The notes under the pieces: model-generated
Seen by the model: the letters and a program-made list of their open reading frames with translations, nothing else
Databases searched by the model: none
What the model was told of the DNA's origin: nothing
In this document: positions 1-18,314 of the stretch, piece after piece
Layout of the letters: every line of letters starts with the position of its first letter
How positions within the stretch are numbered: the first letter of the stretch is position 1
Translations under genes and position numbers: made by a program
Origin: Blastocystis sp. Blastoise
Taxonomy: Eukaryota > Sar > Bigyra > Opalinata > Blastocystidae
Length of the DNA: 64,000 bases
Assembly: GCA_039096225.1 (NCBI GenBank)
Contig: JBBPEB010000015.1
Coordinates: forward strand, 1,215,001 to 1,279,000
Direction: 5' to 3'

Positions 1-446
1 CACCTTCATTATTTCATTGTTCGTATCACATGGGTATATCCTATAAATAATAACTGCTATTAATCTTACTATTAAGAATATTATATATACTTAATATTCT
101 ATATATTAATATTATAATATATATAATATTCTATGCATTAATATTATAATATATATGATATTCTATATATAATATTAAAATATACATTAGTATTACATAT
201 GTTAATAATCTAAAGATTCATATTCTGTTTATAATATTCACTACATATCTATAGTCTATGTATAGTCCTCCAGAGAGATAATAGTTACTTTCAGAACTAT
301 TTTGTTCTTTATGATTTCTTTAAAAAAGATTTTCAATATATCAATCATTTATACATTAATTGTATATATCTTTATTAAAATAAAATTATTTAAATATTAT
401 TATTATCTATTATATAGTTTGTATTGATAAAATTAATTTATTGAAA
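1..446. other. A+T-rich spacer, no gene seen
   Basis: This stretch is mostly TA and ATT runs. Degenerate copies of a TATATTCTATATATTAATAT-like phrase recur between about 75 and 190. No coding stretch with a convincing start and splice pattern was found. The first 33 bases read open up to a GTATAT-like donor, so the tail of an upstream exon is possible but not supported further. Confidence 0.5.
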
Positions 447-1882
447 ATGACAACGAAAGTATTTCATATAAAAAAATGCAATACTATATCCACTCTAGCA
501 ATTAGTATACATATTTAGTTATTATACTATTCAATTAATAATAATTTATATATATTTAGAAAATGAGTTTCCTTTTTCTCGTGATACTATTTCACTGAAT
601 GAAAATGGCCATGATAATATAGATAAATTAATAACAAAATTCTTTGATTCATTTCTTCAGTCATTTACTAATTCTGTTGAATCTCTAACATTATTCTGTA
701 TATATATATGCTCTTTATTTATTATTTTGCTTTTTATATATCTATATTTTAATACAAAATAATCTTAAAAAAATATTCATATATATATTTAGTAGGAAAT
801 ATATCTGATACTGTTTTTATGCTCTATTGTGTTCAATATGAAATATTTTCAAATTTGAAAACTATTTATATAGGTAAGATAAGCTATATATATTTACATT
901 TTTTTAAGGCTAAAAAACATAAAGTTATAAATAATATATATATTTTAGATAATTATGATCCAGTTGATACTATATTTTGCATTGAACTTTTTGAAGATAT
1001 GTTTATATATCACAATATGAATAATTTACAATCCATTACTCTTACGGAAAATGAGAAGAGTATATATAAATTTTTTTTTTTTTTTTAATAGTATCTATAA
1101 TATATACATATATTTAGAATATGATTTTCAAAGTTCTTTGAGAAAATTTATTAAGAATCATTTTTATTCAAATAAGATATATCCTAATTTACATCAATTT
1201 CTTATTAAACGTCCAAGTATATAATAGTTCTATATTATATTCTAAAAAATATTTTTATTCTTTTTTAATATTAATATAAATAGATCCATTAGAATCCGTA
1301 GATATTATGAAATCGTTTTATTTACATAATTCATGTCCAATGGCTCAAACTAATGTTCTTTCACTTGATTCTCTATCAAGAAATTTTATTATGAATCACT
1401 TTGGTATGTATATATATATAATATTTATTCTTCTCATATTCTATATAATGTGTATTTTTTCTTATACACATAACTAACTAAATATATAGATAGTATAGAT
1501 CTATCTTCAATAACAATTCTAAAACTAAGTATATTTATATCGCTAAGAATTATTATATTTTATTTTTTATATCATTATAATATGTTATAATTTATATATT
1601 CTAGTTTTATGTGATATTGCCACTGTGAATAAAATATTCAATAATATTCTCACAAACGAAATACCTAATATTCATTATATATATATTGAATGCTCTGGTA
1701 TGCTTTATTATATTATATATTCGACTATTCTGCTTTCTATTTTCTATTTTTCTATAATGTATTTATTTTTTTTTATTTATTTAGAGGATGAGGATATATC
1801 TTTATATAAGGAACAATTAGATGCTTATCGTGATATACGTTCAAAGACATTTTTATATGATATTGTAACAAAAAGAAACTAA
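447..1882 (+). CDS. LRR-like protein of a local two-gene family
   Basis: Multi-exon gene of unknown function. Exon 1 is 447-504 (starts MTTKVFHIKKC) and exon 2 starts at 560. Further short exons join in frame across GTATAT...TAG introns to the TAA at 1882. The product is about 290 residues, with irregular leucine-rich phrases such as NSVESLTLF, FSNLKTIYI, MNNLQSITL, LSSITILKL and EIPNIHYIYIE, spaced roughly 25-40 residues apart. This suggests a divergent LRR solenoid. There is no signal peptide and no membrane segment once introns are removed. The gene at 11045-12951 has the same flavour (ELPFLQSLTV, NIPSLSSLTI, INELYLEEC) and similar exon fragmentation, so the two are probably distant paralogues. 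LRR folding is inferred from the pattern; exact exon ends are approximate. Confidence 0.6.
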
Positions 1883-2582
1883 TTCTTTTTTATATCTTTA
1901 TATATATAAATAATAATTTCTTAATTCCATATATCAAAACTATGTTATTATATAATAATTCTAATTGTTCTATTCGAATATGAAATCAATATTACTCTAT
2001 TACTTATTCTTGTTATTTAAGACCTATGTTCACTGGTATGTATAAACATTTTTATTCAACAAATAACAAATTCTTTTTTTTTATATAAAATAAAATTATG
2101 ATAAAGTAGAATAGGTAACAAACTAACATTTAATGAAAAAATAGATAAAGGGATTACAATAAATGCCATGTTACTGATAAATAATAGCATTTTTAAAAAT
2201 AATTCCTCATGATTTGCTGAATATAATAAAAACGATAAATGAATCAGCATCTAAAATGCATACACATATTAAATAATAGCATTTTAACATTTAAACACAA
2301 TGAACAATTTAAATGTGAACCAAAATGGCCATTAAATGATTCTGTTATTGATTAATTATATTAAACGTAATATACAATACAGAATGCTTGAAGAATAATA
2401 ATTAGATCTGTTGAAATTGATGCGTATTTAAAAAAATAGTTGATCAAATTCAGTTAAAAATTCAGTTCGCATCCCTTTTTTTAATATTGTTTTCTTTTTA
2501 AATTTCTTTTATGAAGATATCATTAAATACGATATTGATTTGATAAATCATCTTGGAATATATAAAATAATATATCAACAAA
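1883..2582. other. Intergenic, nothing recognised
   Basis: A+T-rich spacer between two plus-strand genes. The only open frame, on the minus strand around 2056-2250, is made of Leu/Ile/Phe codons typical of random A+T-rich sequence. Confidence 0.5.
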
Positions 2583-3829
2583 ATGTTTGTACCTGATAAC
2601 AACATTGTAAATGAGAAACCAAATGAAATTCAGAATGTTGAAGATACACAACCTGTTTTATTATCTATTTTATCCCAGAATGCAATAGGTCAAAGTGAAG
2701 AGAATCAAATAGAGACATCGAATAATAATATAAATAATGCAGCTGTATCTAAAATAGAAGCTGATTCTTCAAATCAATGTACTGTCGATATTCAAAATAA
2801 TGTAAATATAGAGAATGGTACAAAGACATTAAGTCAGCCTCTCATAGAGAATCAAAAAGTGAACCAAAAATCGAAGAGTCTTGTTGATAGTGATAATGAA
2901 TTTATTCAATTTTTTGTATCTGCTTTGGGTAAATCTAAAAATGATGAACCAGTAACACAAGAAGAATTTGATCTATATAAACGTATTTATGGTGGATATA
3001 TTTGGATGTGTCTCAATCAATTTATCGCTTTTATGATGATTGTATATATATATATATTAATATATGAAGGTCATAAGAATTATAATTATTCTTTGTATTT
3101 TTTTAATAGATTTATTACTATTTTATTTTATATAGTGTATAGCGTTTTTTTGTTATTCTTCTTTATTTAAAGAATCTTATTTATATGGTTGTATTGCATT
3201 GAGTATTCCATTAGTATTTACATTTATTAATGGATGCTTATATTATTATTGGTCCTGCTGTGCTGTATGATATTTATTATTATTTATTTTATATATATTA
3301 TTTTTATTATTATTTTTGTTTTTATTATTATTATTGTTTCTATTATTTTTTTCATGTTACTAATATTATTACATTTATATTACTTAATATAACTATATCA
3401 TTATTATAAATATTACTCTATATAACTATATCATTATTATAAATATTACTCTATATAACTATATCATTATTATAAATATTACTCTATATAACTATATCAT
3501 TATTATAAATATTACTCTATAATTAAAATAAATATTACTTTATATAACTATATAATTAAAATACATATTATTTATATAACTATAATATTCATATAAATAT
3601 TACTTTATAGACAGCTATAGTTACCTTGTTTGGACTTTTATATTTTATTTATTGTTTATTTACTGTTGATACTACGTTATATTATTATGTTTTCTTTATA
3701 TTCTATGTAATTGTATTTGGAATTAATGTATATTCTGTGTTTTATTTAAAGAAAGTTTCACATAAAGAAATTAGAATAGCAAATAAAGTTTCAAATAGAA
3801 TTATAGGTAAAAATAAACTTCGAATGTAA
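2583..3829 (+). CDS. Four-TM membrane protein with hydrophilic N-terminal half
   Basis: Unrecognised membrane protein, 264 residues in a four-exon model: 2583-3041, 3110-3134, 3173-3264 and 3611-3829. These join in frame (459+25+92+219 nt). The second exon is only 25 nt; without it the downstream frame is broken. Residues 1 to about 135 are polar and Asn/Gln/Glu-rich, with no signal peptide, ending in an acidic stretch (VTQEEFDLYKRIYGGY). The second half holds about four hydrophobic helices (YIWMCLNQFIAFMM; CIALSIPLVFTFI; IVTLFGLLYFIYCLF; YVFFIFYVIVFGI), then a basic tail. The topology resembles small tetraspanning vesicle or ER proteins, but no family motif was recognised. The last intron carries four 33-bp tandem repeats. 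The gene is convergent with the four-TM gene at 4187-4705; no clear sequence similarity between them was seen. Confidence 0.65.
3388..3519. repeat. Four perfect 33-bp tandem repeats in an intron
   Basis: The unit starting TATAACTATATCATTATTAT repeats four times without change (3388-3420, 3421-3453, 3454-3486, 3487-3519), then decays. It lies inside the last intron (3265-3610) of the four-TM gene and largely explains why that intron is long for this genome. Confidence 0.9.
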
Positions 3830-4186
3830 AAATCAATGGTAGACTCTATACAGTTATTATAATTATCGTTATCTCTATTATTTAAGTTTCACAATATATA
3901 TATATCTTTCATTTTTTATTTGTTTTAAATTTTTGTATATTTATATCTGTTTCTATAGTAATAAAAAAAATAATTTTTCTTTTGTTATAAATATATTATG
4001 ACCTCTTTAAAGTTCTTTTATTATAAAAAAAAAAATAAAATTACAAAACACTTAAATAAAACGAACAATTGTTTCATTAAATATACATACATAATCTATT
4101 ATAAACTCAAAAAAAAATTATATATATAGATTATATAACATATAAATGAAGAAAAATAAAGGTAGAGAAATGAAAAACAATTTCTT
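3830..4186. other. Convergent spacer
   Basis: Space between the 3' ends of two convergent membrane-protein genes. T-rich on the left and A-rich on the right, as expected for two poly(A)-signal regions. No gene seen. Confidence 0.5.
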
Positions 4187-4705
4187 TTAAAGGAAGAATC
4201 CAAGAATACCAATAATAATACCTTGAATAAGAACACCAATTTGCATTACAGGTAAACAAAGACCAATAACAGAAACTTGAACAGATATCCAAGCAATCAT
4301 AAGTATACAAATATGAATACATAATATTTTACCTATACGTCTGTTTATAAGTAATACAATAGCAGTAAGGAAAGAACCAACACAAAATTCACCAAATAAG
4401 AAACATCCAGGAAGAAACCAATTTAATAAACCAATAGGTTTAATAAGTTCTAAGAAATCAGGTGTTAATTGAAGACTAGAACCTGAAGGATCCGTTATAA
4501 ACGATAATCCACCATGACAAGCAGCAAGTCCAAGGATAACTAAAAGGATTTCAAGACAAACAAATTTTGTATAAAAAGCCCATGTCTTCTTTGGAGCTTT
4601 ATCTTTCTTTATTAAAGTTTCCTTTTTCTCTTCTTTAACTTCAGATATGACTTTCTGATCAACTTTCTTTTCTTCAGGCATTTCAATAGCTAAACTACTT
4701 GACAT
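4187..4705 (-). CDS. Intronless four-TM protein, 172 aa
   Basis: A single uninterrupted frame from ATG at 4705 to TAA at 4187, one of very few intronless genes here. The first 40 residues are highly charged (repeated Lys/Glu, for example EVKEEKKETLIKKDK) and probably cytosolic. Four hydrophobic segments follow: about residues 50-65 (CLEILLVILGLAACHGG), 90-110 (LLNWFLPGCFLFGEF), 112-125 (GSFLTAIVLLI) and 130-172 (ICILMIAWISVQVSVIGL to the C-terminus). Charged RRIGK between helices 3 and 4 helps set topology. MARVEL-like or tetraspanning vesicle proteins have this layout, but no diagnostic motif was seen, so no name is given. Codon use and length make the frame convincing. Confidence 0.7.
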   Translation of the reverse strand: MSSSLAIEMPEEKKVDQKVISEVKEEKKETLIKKDKAPKKTWAFYTKFVCLEILLVILGLAACHGGLSFITDPSGSSLQLTPDFLELIKPIGLLNWFLPGCFLFGEFCVGSFLTAIVLLINRRIGKILCIHICILMIAWISVQVSVIGLCLPVMQIGVLIQGIIIGILGFFL

Positions 4706-5524
4706 AAAAATAAATAAATTATGTTCTAGAATTAATAATGATTTTTCTGATTTTTTTTTATGACAAATAAGAAAAATTTAAATCTTTAACTGACTCTTTG
4801 AAACGTATGTTTTCCAACCAGTTTCTTTCTTTACAGTTTATATTTAATGGATGAAATACTGAACATAAACGATGCCATCTCACCTCATACATGAAATATC
4901 ATAAATTTCATTATTTTAATGTAAAAAAGGAAAATGATCATTATTTAAAGTAATCTTTTTTTAAATTCGGCAAAATATATAAGATTCAAAGTTGACATAG
5001 AATTCATACAAATAATTTTTTTTTTCAGAATTTGAATTAAATAAGAAAAAAGAGTAGTAAATGTGTAGGATAAAAGTTGGGTATAGATTCAGTTATATGT
5101 ATTAACTTATGATTACATCACCTAAATCATGATTTACTGTTATTAGAAGATAAAAGAACTGTTTAAGTTACTTTTGAAAATTTTGAGCAATAGTGTTTAT
5201 GTTATAAAGTAATATATTTCAGAAAACAATAGTGAAGGTTTATAAATACAATAGCTGAATAGAAGAATTCATTTTGGCTCGTTTGAAAGAAAGTTTCACG
5301 AAATACCTATTATAAAAGAATAATCAAGTTTTATTTTCATTGTATTTCTCTAGTGAGTTTTTGTTATGTAGACTGATGAGTAGTAAATATGAATCTACAA
5401 CATGTAAATGAATAAAAATGAGTTATTCATAGTTTCCGTGGAGATATTTAAATATTGAGAGAAAAAAACGAGTTATTCATAAATATATTGTTTTATTAAA
5501 ATCAACACTTATACATTAGAATCC
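4706..5524. other. Divergent intergenic region
   Basis: Shared upstream region of the minus-strand four-TM gene and the plus-strand TPR/ankyrin gene. It is less AT-repetitive than the introns, and short phrases such as GAGTTATTCATA recur (about 5420 and 5470). No RNA gene or ORF with support was seen. Confidence 0.5.
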
Positions 5525-8105
<2,581 letters not shown>

Positions 8106-8711
8106 AACTCCTTAAATAACTGAAGTGAAAATCATGAATTGAATAGAGACATATGAAAATAGTATTTTAACGAAACAACTTTAAAACAATTGATTCCATT
8201 TCAAAAACTACGAATCTCAATCAAATTCATATTTTCTTTTAATTCAAAAACATTCTCTCTTGTTAAATTAAAAGTTGTTTAGTTCTATTTATTTGATTGT
8301 TTTTCAATTCATTTTTTTTTTATTTATATTTCTAAACTTACCCAATTTTGTCAATATTAAAAAGTAGTACCAAACATTTTCACATTTAAATATACAACAG
8401 AGACTACTATTTATTAAATATGATCTAACTGTGTTGTTTTATAATATCTTGAAACATATTATTTCAATAATGAATCTTCGTATACCATAAAATAGTCATT
8501 AAAACACTAAGACCTAGTTATAATGGCTAGAGAAAATACAAAAAACACAACTTAGAATCTTGAAATTTTTTTAGTGATATAAACAAAGATTCATTATTTT
8601 GAAGTGGCTACGTCATCGTTTAAATAAACCAAACAATACGCTTTTATTTTATAAATGAAATAAATATCTAATAGGAATTCCACCGCATTTTTTTATTTTA
8701 TTTTATTTCTA
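8106..8711. other. Upstream region of the phosphodiesterase gene
   Basis: No gene seen. It holds TACGTCAT at 8609-8616, a CRE/ATF-like octamer about 100 bp before the ATG at 8712. The same octamer occurs, in the same orientation relative to its gene, before the Myb-like gene at 58529. Confidence 0.4.
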
Positions 8712-10654
8712 ATGAAATCTATTTTTCTGGCGTTCTTTTTCATTGCAAATGTTTATGGAGGTGTTATTCTCCATATGAGTGATTTCCATCTCGATTTAGG
8801 TATGTTGATGAATAAATTATTATATTATTTTTTTTGTTTTTAGAATACAAAGAAGGATCTTATGCAAATTGCCTCGATGTTGACGATTCTTGCTGTCATA
8901 AAGTTTCTATTCCTTTACCTGGCTCACGTATACCATTAATAGACATTAGTGTTATTTTCTTTTGATTTGTCTACTTTTCTATCTATATAGCACGTGCGAG
9001 TCGTTATGGAGAGAAAAGATGTGGTAGTCCAAAAGAATTATTGATCGATACCTTTGCGTCTTTAAAAAAATATTATGCGATTCATCCCGAATTTAAACCT
9101 TCTATGATTGTCTATACTGGAGATACTTTTGGAAATCATGTAGCAAACGTTCAGTCTTCTAAAGTATTTGAATATATTGATGCTGCCAACCAATATTTAT
9201 CAGAAGCTTTTCCTGATATTCCGTATATTGATTTTTATGTTTTTATATTTTTTTGAATTATATATATTATTTATTATTATTATTATATTATTATTATTAT
9301 TATTATTTTTTTTTTATTAATATTTATGATTGTTATTACATTTATTATTATATATAGTATTATATATTGTCCTGGAAATCATGATACATTCCCTATTAAT
9401 CAATTCACATTATCAAGATCTATGATGACCAAAAACTGGTATAATAGCTGGAAAGTATATTAATTTTAAATATATATTAATTCTTATTATAAATATAATA
9501 TATATACATAGTCTTATATACCTGAAGATCAAGTAAATACTTTTCTTGAAGGAGGCTATTATAGTTACTCTGTATATATATATATAAGAAATGTATTAAT
9601 ATTATATGTATATAGCCTATTAAAGGTCTTCGTTTTATATCTATAAATACATTATGGGGTGATAATCAATCTGTTGGTCTTATTCCCTCAGACGCTGATC
9701 CTATGGTATATTTATATATATTTATATTTATTATCTTAATTATATATATATATATATATAATATATTTAAAGTATTTTTAATAATTCTTTAAAACTATTG
9801 TTTATGAATATGTAGTTAAATTGGATTCATGAAACACTTGATTATTCACGTAAAAATAATGAAAAAGTCTATTGGGTTTCTCATTGGTCTTTATGTATAT
9901 ATTATTAAATATTATTTTTTATCAAACACTAATATTTATTATTATTATTTTGATTTTATTCTATAGGTCAAGGAGATTATAACAAATATATAACTAATAA
10001 ATTAAGACCTATATTTGATGAATATAATGATATTATTATTGCTTCTTTAGCTGGTCATATTCATGCTGAAGATGTATATATATCTTATATATATATACAT
10101 ATTATTTATTATATATATCTAATATTTATATATATCTTATATATATATAGACTATGCTTTATCGTCATTCTAATTGGGAAAAGATGCTTAAAGAAAATAA
10201 TACAAATATATATACTCATGTTAGTTTATTTGCTAGTTCATTTAAACCTCAATATACACCAACAAATCTTAAATTCATTATTTTTAATAATACGTATATA
10301 TATATTGTATTCTATTTATTATTTATATATTAAATATATATATATATATAGTTCTTTTGAAATTGAAGATATTAAGAGTCTTAATGTAAATAAAGAAGAA
10401 AGTAATAAAAATCGTACTATCATTTTTAATGAACCCTTATCTTATAGTATATATATTGTTTATTTATATATTATTTTTATATAGAAAATGAATTAAAATT
10501 ATCTTCTTTTTCTCCTCGTTCTTTTGGTGAATTAAGTGAAAGAATTAATAATGATCAAAGTTTACTGAATCGTTTTGAATACTTTCATTCCAAATATGAA
10601 CAGAATTGTGATGAAAAATGTAAACAAGATTTACTCAATCGTTTATATTGTTAA
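8712..10654 (+). CDS. Secreted acid-sphingomyelinase-like phosphodiesterase
   Basis: About eleven exons that join cleanly in frame. The ATG at 8712 begins a classic signal peptide (MKSIFLAFFFIANVYGG). The calcineurin-like metallophosphatase signature follows in order: SDFHLD (D-x-H), then the Cys-rich stretch NCLDVDDSCCHK, GDTFGNH (bridging Asp), CPGNHD, SHWS and AGHIHAED. These supply the usual two-metal ligands. The spacing, the early Cys-rich segment and the late paired cysteines (NCDEKCKQDLLNRLYC) match the acid sphingomyelinase/SMPDL3 family, which cleaves phosphodiester bonds of sphingomyelin or nucleotides in lysosomes or outside the cell. No saposin domain precedes the catalytic domain, so SMPDL3-type is likelier than ASM proper. 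Substrate cannot be told from sequence. N-glycosylation sequons (NNT, NRT) fit secretion. Confidence 0.88.
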
Positions 10655-11044
10655 AGAATCATTTTTATTTTTGCATATTATTTCGATATTTTATGTTTTC
10701 TTTCTATTAAAAAGCTTACAATGCTTTACTTTCTTTAATAATAAATGCTCATCTTTCTTATAAAGCGTGTTGTTATTTTATTCATATTATCTATACTATA
10801 TATTAAAATAAAAACTCATATGTAATTAGTAAATAATGAAGACTACACATGTAACTTTTTATTGTTTTCTTAGCTGACATAATATATATAAATTCAATTC
10901 TAATCAACCTATTAAAGAAAAGAAACTAGACACATTTTAATTTTTATTTGCTTTACAAATTCTAAGAAGAATTATACATTTAAAATAATTTAAACAACAT
11001 CAAAATTAATTATACTCTATTTTCAGACAAGTTATATGCCATAA
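10655..11044. other. Intergenic, nothing recognised
   Basis: Tandem plus-strand genes on both sides. It holds only the 3' region of the phosphodiesterase gene and the leader of the next gene. Confidence 0.5.
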
Positions 11045-12951
11045 ATGAACCAAATTAATGATGACACAATTTTATATCGATTCAAAGATCACAAAGAAAT
11101 CAAGATTCCGTCATTATTACTTGATCAATATCCATCATGGGAATTATCCAAACTATCTAAAGGTTTTCAAAATAACAAATGTAGTCAGAAAGTGATTGAA
11201 ACAAAGTTTTTATTCCATAGAACTGATTTAATTGTGGATTATTTATCAAATCATAAATTCACTTCTTATTCCCTTTCAGATGACGATTTGCAAGGCTTTC
11301 TAGAGACTATAGATATTCAGTTTCCATTAGATAGTAAAGGACTCTTTGAAATCTTTTATGTTCAGCAGATTAATCGATTGATTCGTTTCTTTTCTCAGAA
11401 CAATATCATACTAGCAGATTCATTTATTGATAATAGTATCTATAATGTAGAGAATATATCGTTAAAAGGACTCGATGACAGTCTTCTCAATAAATACAAA
11501 ACTCTCATTTTTCAAAGTAATTTAATCATATTTTCATTAATTACATTATATATAGATGCTATTTCATATGATTTATCAGCAAATCTACTGAATTTCAAGA
11601 TATCTTTGAATTTATTTCATATAGAAAATATAGTATTCATAAGTATTATTATAACTGTTTTATAGATATAAACTGTTTATAGATATAACTGACGATAGTC
11701 ATTTAAATTCATTAATAAATATAGATATAATAAATCTTTTACATTATTTAAAAAGAATTATTATTTGTAAATGTATATATTGTTTTAAGTGTTATAAACA
11801 TATTATAAATATTTCTAATTATATGTAAATTATTTTTTTAAATATATTTATTTTTCTACATAATCTAAACTTGTTAATAAAAAATATATATAGGTATATA
11901 AGAACTTTTTAAAATCAAATTTAATTATTTATAGACACTGATTCTACAAAGAATTCTATTTATATTGATATTCATGGTATTTAAAACTTTTTATATTTAT
12001 TTATATAATCTATAGATATATCACATTGGGTATTGACGTATATATGGACAATTTATATTATATAAAAACTAGAAATATAATACTTATATATATAGTTTGT
12101 ATAATATAGCTGAAGATATATTTGTTGATACAGTTTTCTCTATTCCATGTATATCAACTATTTCAGGCATTCACATATGTATATAAATTATACTATTATT
12201 CTTGTGTATAATAAATTATGTATTATATATATAGGCAATTTTAATTCTTTACAGAATTATGATTCTATTACATTAGCAGAAAAATATCTATTAAAAAACA
12301 TTAATGAACTCTATTTAGAAGAGTGTATATTATATAAATATCTAGTATTAAATAAATTATATATATATAAAGCATGCATGTATATGTTGGAAAATGATTA
12401 TTTTAAACAGAATTCCTTTCGAATTCTATTATTGCAAAGAATTACAACTGTTTTCTTATGTATTTTTATTATTTTATTTTAGTTATATATACATAATCCT
12501 TTTAAAAGTTTTAATTCTCACCATTTTTATTATATTATTTATAATAGATTGTCCAAATCGATGGAACACAGTTTCCCCCTTATTATCCCCTTCTCTTTCT
12601 TTTTTATTAAATAAGAATATACCTTCATTATCGTCTTTGACTATTTATTTTAGTATATTCTTATATATTATTATCATTAGTTTATCTATATGTGTATATA
12701 TAGTGTGTCAAACTTATTATCCAATACAATCTTATGATATATTAATACACTTTATAATAAACTCAGAACTCCCTTTTCTTCAAAGTTTAACTGTAGCAAG
12801 TATATTATTCAGTTATATATATTATATTATATTATATTATATTATAAATTATGAATATATCATTTTAGATTTACAGTTACATAAAGAACAAAACGAAAAT
12901 CTTGAAGTTGAATGTCAAAAGAAACATATAACATTAGTTAAAGTTCATTAA
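11045..12951 (+). CDS. LRR-like protein, possible BTB-like N-terminus
   Basis: About nine exons from ATG 11045 to TAA 12951. The first about 155 residues are uninterrupted. Phrases such as KEIKIPSLLLDQYPSW, FLFHRTDLIVDYLSNHKF and YSLSDDDLQGFLETIDI are reminiscent of T1/BTB folds, where a short edge strand leads to helices ending in a D-x-x-F-x-x-L-like stretch. The rest alternates short strands and helices with LRR-like phrases (LLKNINELYLEEC, NIPSLSSLTI, ELPFLQSLTV) and a charged C-terminus (EVECQKKHITLVKVH). In the best joins, the donor near 11640 gives NIVFINITDDSHLNSLIN. Function unknown. The gene appears related in style to 447-1882, and a lineage-specific expanded family is the likeliest explanation. 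The BTB suggestion is weak. Confidence 0.62.
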
Positions 12952-13303
12952 GTCATTTTTTTATTTATAATAGATAGAGTAATAAGTAATAAAGAAATCG
13001 TTTCTTGGATTATGTAGTTATTTTTAACAAATATTCATCAAAATAATAATTGTTTATATTTTGTATTGTAAATAAACAAGAAGATCTTGAGTATATTATT
13101 AAATATTGAGTTTAATGTATATAAAAACAAAAATAAATTAAAAAACATATAGAATACACGTGGAATAAATAATGTAAACAGCAACTTTATAATTATATAT
13201 ATTGAAAAATTTGAAAAATTTGAAAAAAAGAAAGAAAAATACATTTATTGATAAAAAATAAAACTAAATATCATATACATATAGTTTAAGAATTATAATT
13301 ATA
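12952..13303. other. Convergent spacer
   Basis: 3' ends of the LRR-like gene and the GPR180-like gene face each other here. The minus-strand frame at 13038-13244 is Phe/Ile/Leu noise. Confidence 0.5.
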
Positions 13304-15569
<2,266 letters not shown>

Positions 15570-15728
15570 TTTAAATTGATATCTATCACTGAAATAAAAA
15601 GAAACAAATGAATCTAGTTTTTTATGTTTTAATTGAATTCCTCAGTTTGAAACAGAAGAAAATCGCGAATTTATATGTATTACAAATAAATTTTTTTCTA
15701 TTATTATTTATCTATTTATTTATTTGTG

Positions 15729-17195
15729 ATGGATCCATTTCGTTCTGTTTCATTGTATTTTCTTACTTGACTTATCTTTTAAAATAAATTAGATATTTCC
15801 GAACTCTTGCTGATCGTGGTTTATTAGAAAATTCGTTTCTTATTGTTGATAATTCTATTTTTAAATTAATTGATTGCTGTGGAGGTGTTAGTTTTTTACA
15901 AGATATTGGTGTTCAACGAGTTATCCAATTTGAAAAGCAATGTATATATGAGATGGCATATACAGAATATATATGTTAACTATTCTATGTTAATTTATAT
16001 AGTGAAAGAGCCGAATCATGCCGTTTTTTCATTTGATTCTTTACCTTATCAAATAAATCAAGAAACAGTATGCTATAAATATATTTCTAATGATAGATTG
16101 ATGATTATTGTTCATATTATTTAGATTTTAAATTTTGAGAGCGTTCGAATCGTTTTATTATTATCATCTCCATTTGAGTCTATTCAATATGATATTCAAT
16201 CATTTATTTCTTTATATCCAGAAATACAAGATATTGTTATTTTATTAACAGATTATTCTAATTTGAATACATCTGAAGAATTAAATACATTTATCATGGA
16301 TAAACCAAATCAAATTAATCAACTTTATTCTTTATTTGAAACTACTGTATACTTTTATTATTATTATTATTTAAAGTTATATTTATAGTATTCAAATGTT
16401 TATATATATATATAGTGTCCTACTCATGTTGTTATTAAATCTGTTCCTTTTCCTCTTCTTCCTCTATTCTCTGCAAATTCGTTAGGTATATCCTTATTTA
16501 CAAATTCAAATATAAATGATCAAACGGTATACTTATTTATTATGTATTATTATTTATTATTTATTTATTGTTATTTTATTTATTGTATTATTATTTATTA
16601 TATTATTTATTGATTATTATCTTATTTATTGATTATTATTTAATGATTTTCTATTTATTATTATATTATTATTTATTATTATACTCTATAGATCCTTCCT
16701 ATTCGAACAAAGGATATTATTTCTTCTTCTTCAGGAATAAATTTATATTCAAATACGATTACTTCAAAAGATTTAAAGATACAGAAACAATTAGGTATTA
16801 TTTAATAAATATATTCATTTATTTATTTATTTTCTTTTATATATATAGATATGGAATATATATCTTCATCTATTCTTCGATCTCTTCAATTTTTAAATAT
16901 TAATATAAAAAATCATATTTTTGGTGTTGGGTATATATATATATATTTTAATAGTTCTATATATGTATATAGTCCTTCAGGAAGAGTTATTGCTCAAGAT
17001 ATAGGGATAAGATATCCTGTATATATATATATTATTATATATTATTATATGTTAATATTTTATGTATTTATATATTATTTTTTTAATATTATTATTCTAT
17101 ATTATAATTAACTATATTTATTCTATGTTATATATGAGTAGACATTATCATTATCTGCTGATACAATTGCTGCTTCACTTATTGTTGTTGATAGG

Positions 17196-17243
<48 letters not shown>

Positions 17244-17407
17244 TTTAGAAATATTAATATTGATTTAAGTCTTCAAGAAGATGACGCTATACATAAGCAT
17301 ATACTTATGAATATAGATCAGCCATGTATATATTATTATATTTATTATTATATTTATTATTATTGTTATTTATATATAGACTCTGATTCAACAGTTACAG
17401 TGAAATA

Positions 17408-17453
<46 letters not shown>

Positions 17454-18236
17454 TAATTCCTGGTCCTATTCGTCCGTCTCTCTCTAATTTATATAACTCT
17501 ATATCCATTTATAATAAAGGTATATATATATTTATAATATTCATTTCTTTATTTATATAGATATTCAAGGTGATAATTCTATATTAAAATTATCAAATTT
17601 AATTCTTAAAAAGGTATTTTTATGATTAATGTATATATAATTATAAATATATATTCTATATATAGATCTTTAAAGATGAACATTTGAAAATGGAATCAAA
17701 TCCCAATCCCATGGGAATATTAACTCAAAATTTAGATAAACTTAAAAAGAATATGTATTTATTTATTTATATTTATATTTATATTTATAATTTTTTTTAG
17801 TAAATTATATACAAAATATGCTGAAACCATTTCTGTCCTAACAAGAATTCAAGTATATATTATTATTATTATTATATTTATTATTATTATTATTATATTT
17901 ATTATATTTATTATTATATTTATTATATTTATTATATTTATTATATTTATTATATTTATTATATTTATTATATTTATTATATTTATTATATTTATTATAT
18001 TTATTATATTTATTATATTTATTATATTTATTATATTTATTATTATTATCTAGTCTATGTCTACATCAAATTCATATAATTATAAATCTATGGATGAAGA
18101 ACAAGATCAATATGAAAAGAATGAATCTGCTCTCTCTTATATACTTCCATTCCTCATCAATAAATCCAAAGATCAAAAACATATTCCATTTAAATATATA
18201 TATAGATCTATTTTAAGAGCTTATACACATTATCCT

Positions 18237-18314
<78 letters not shown>

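Noticed and set aside
1-33. Possible exon fragment of an upstream gene
   Set aside because: Only eleven open codons before a GTATAT donor; too short to support.
16480-16500. Possible U12-type 5' splice site (ATATCCTTA) in the SM gene
   Set aside because: The frame reads straight through it (SLGISLFTNSN), so it is exon.
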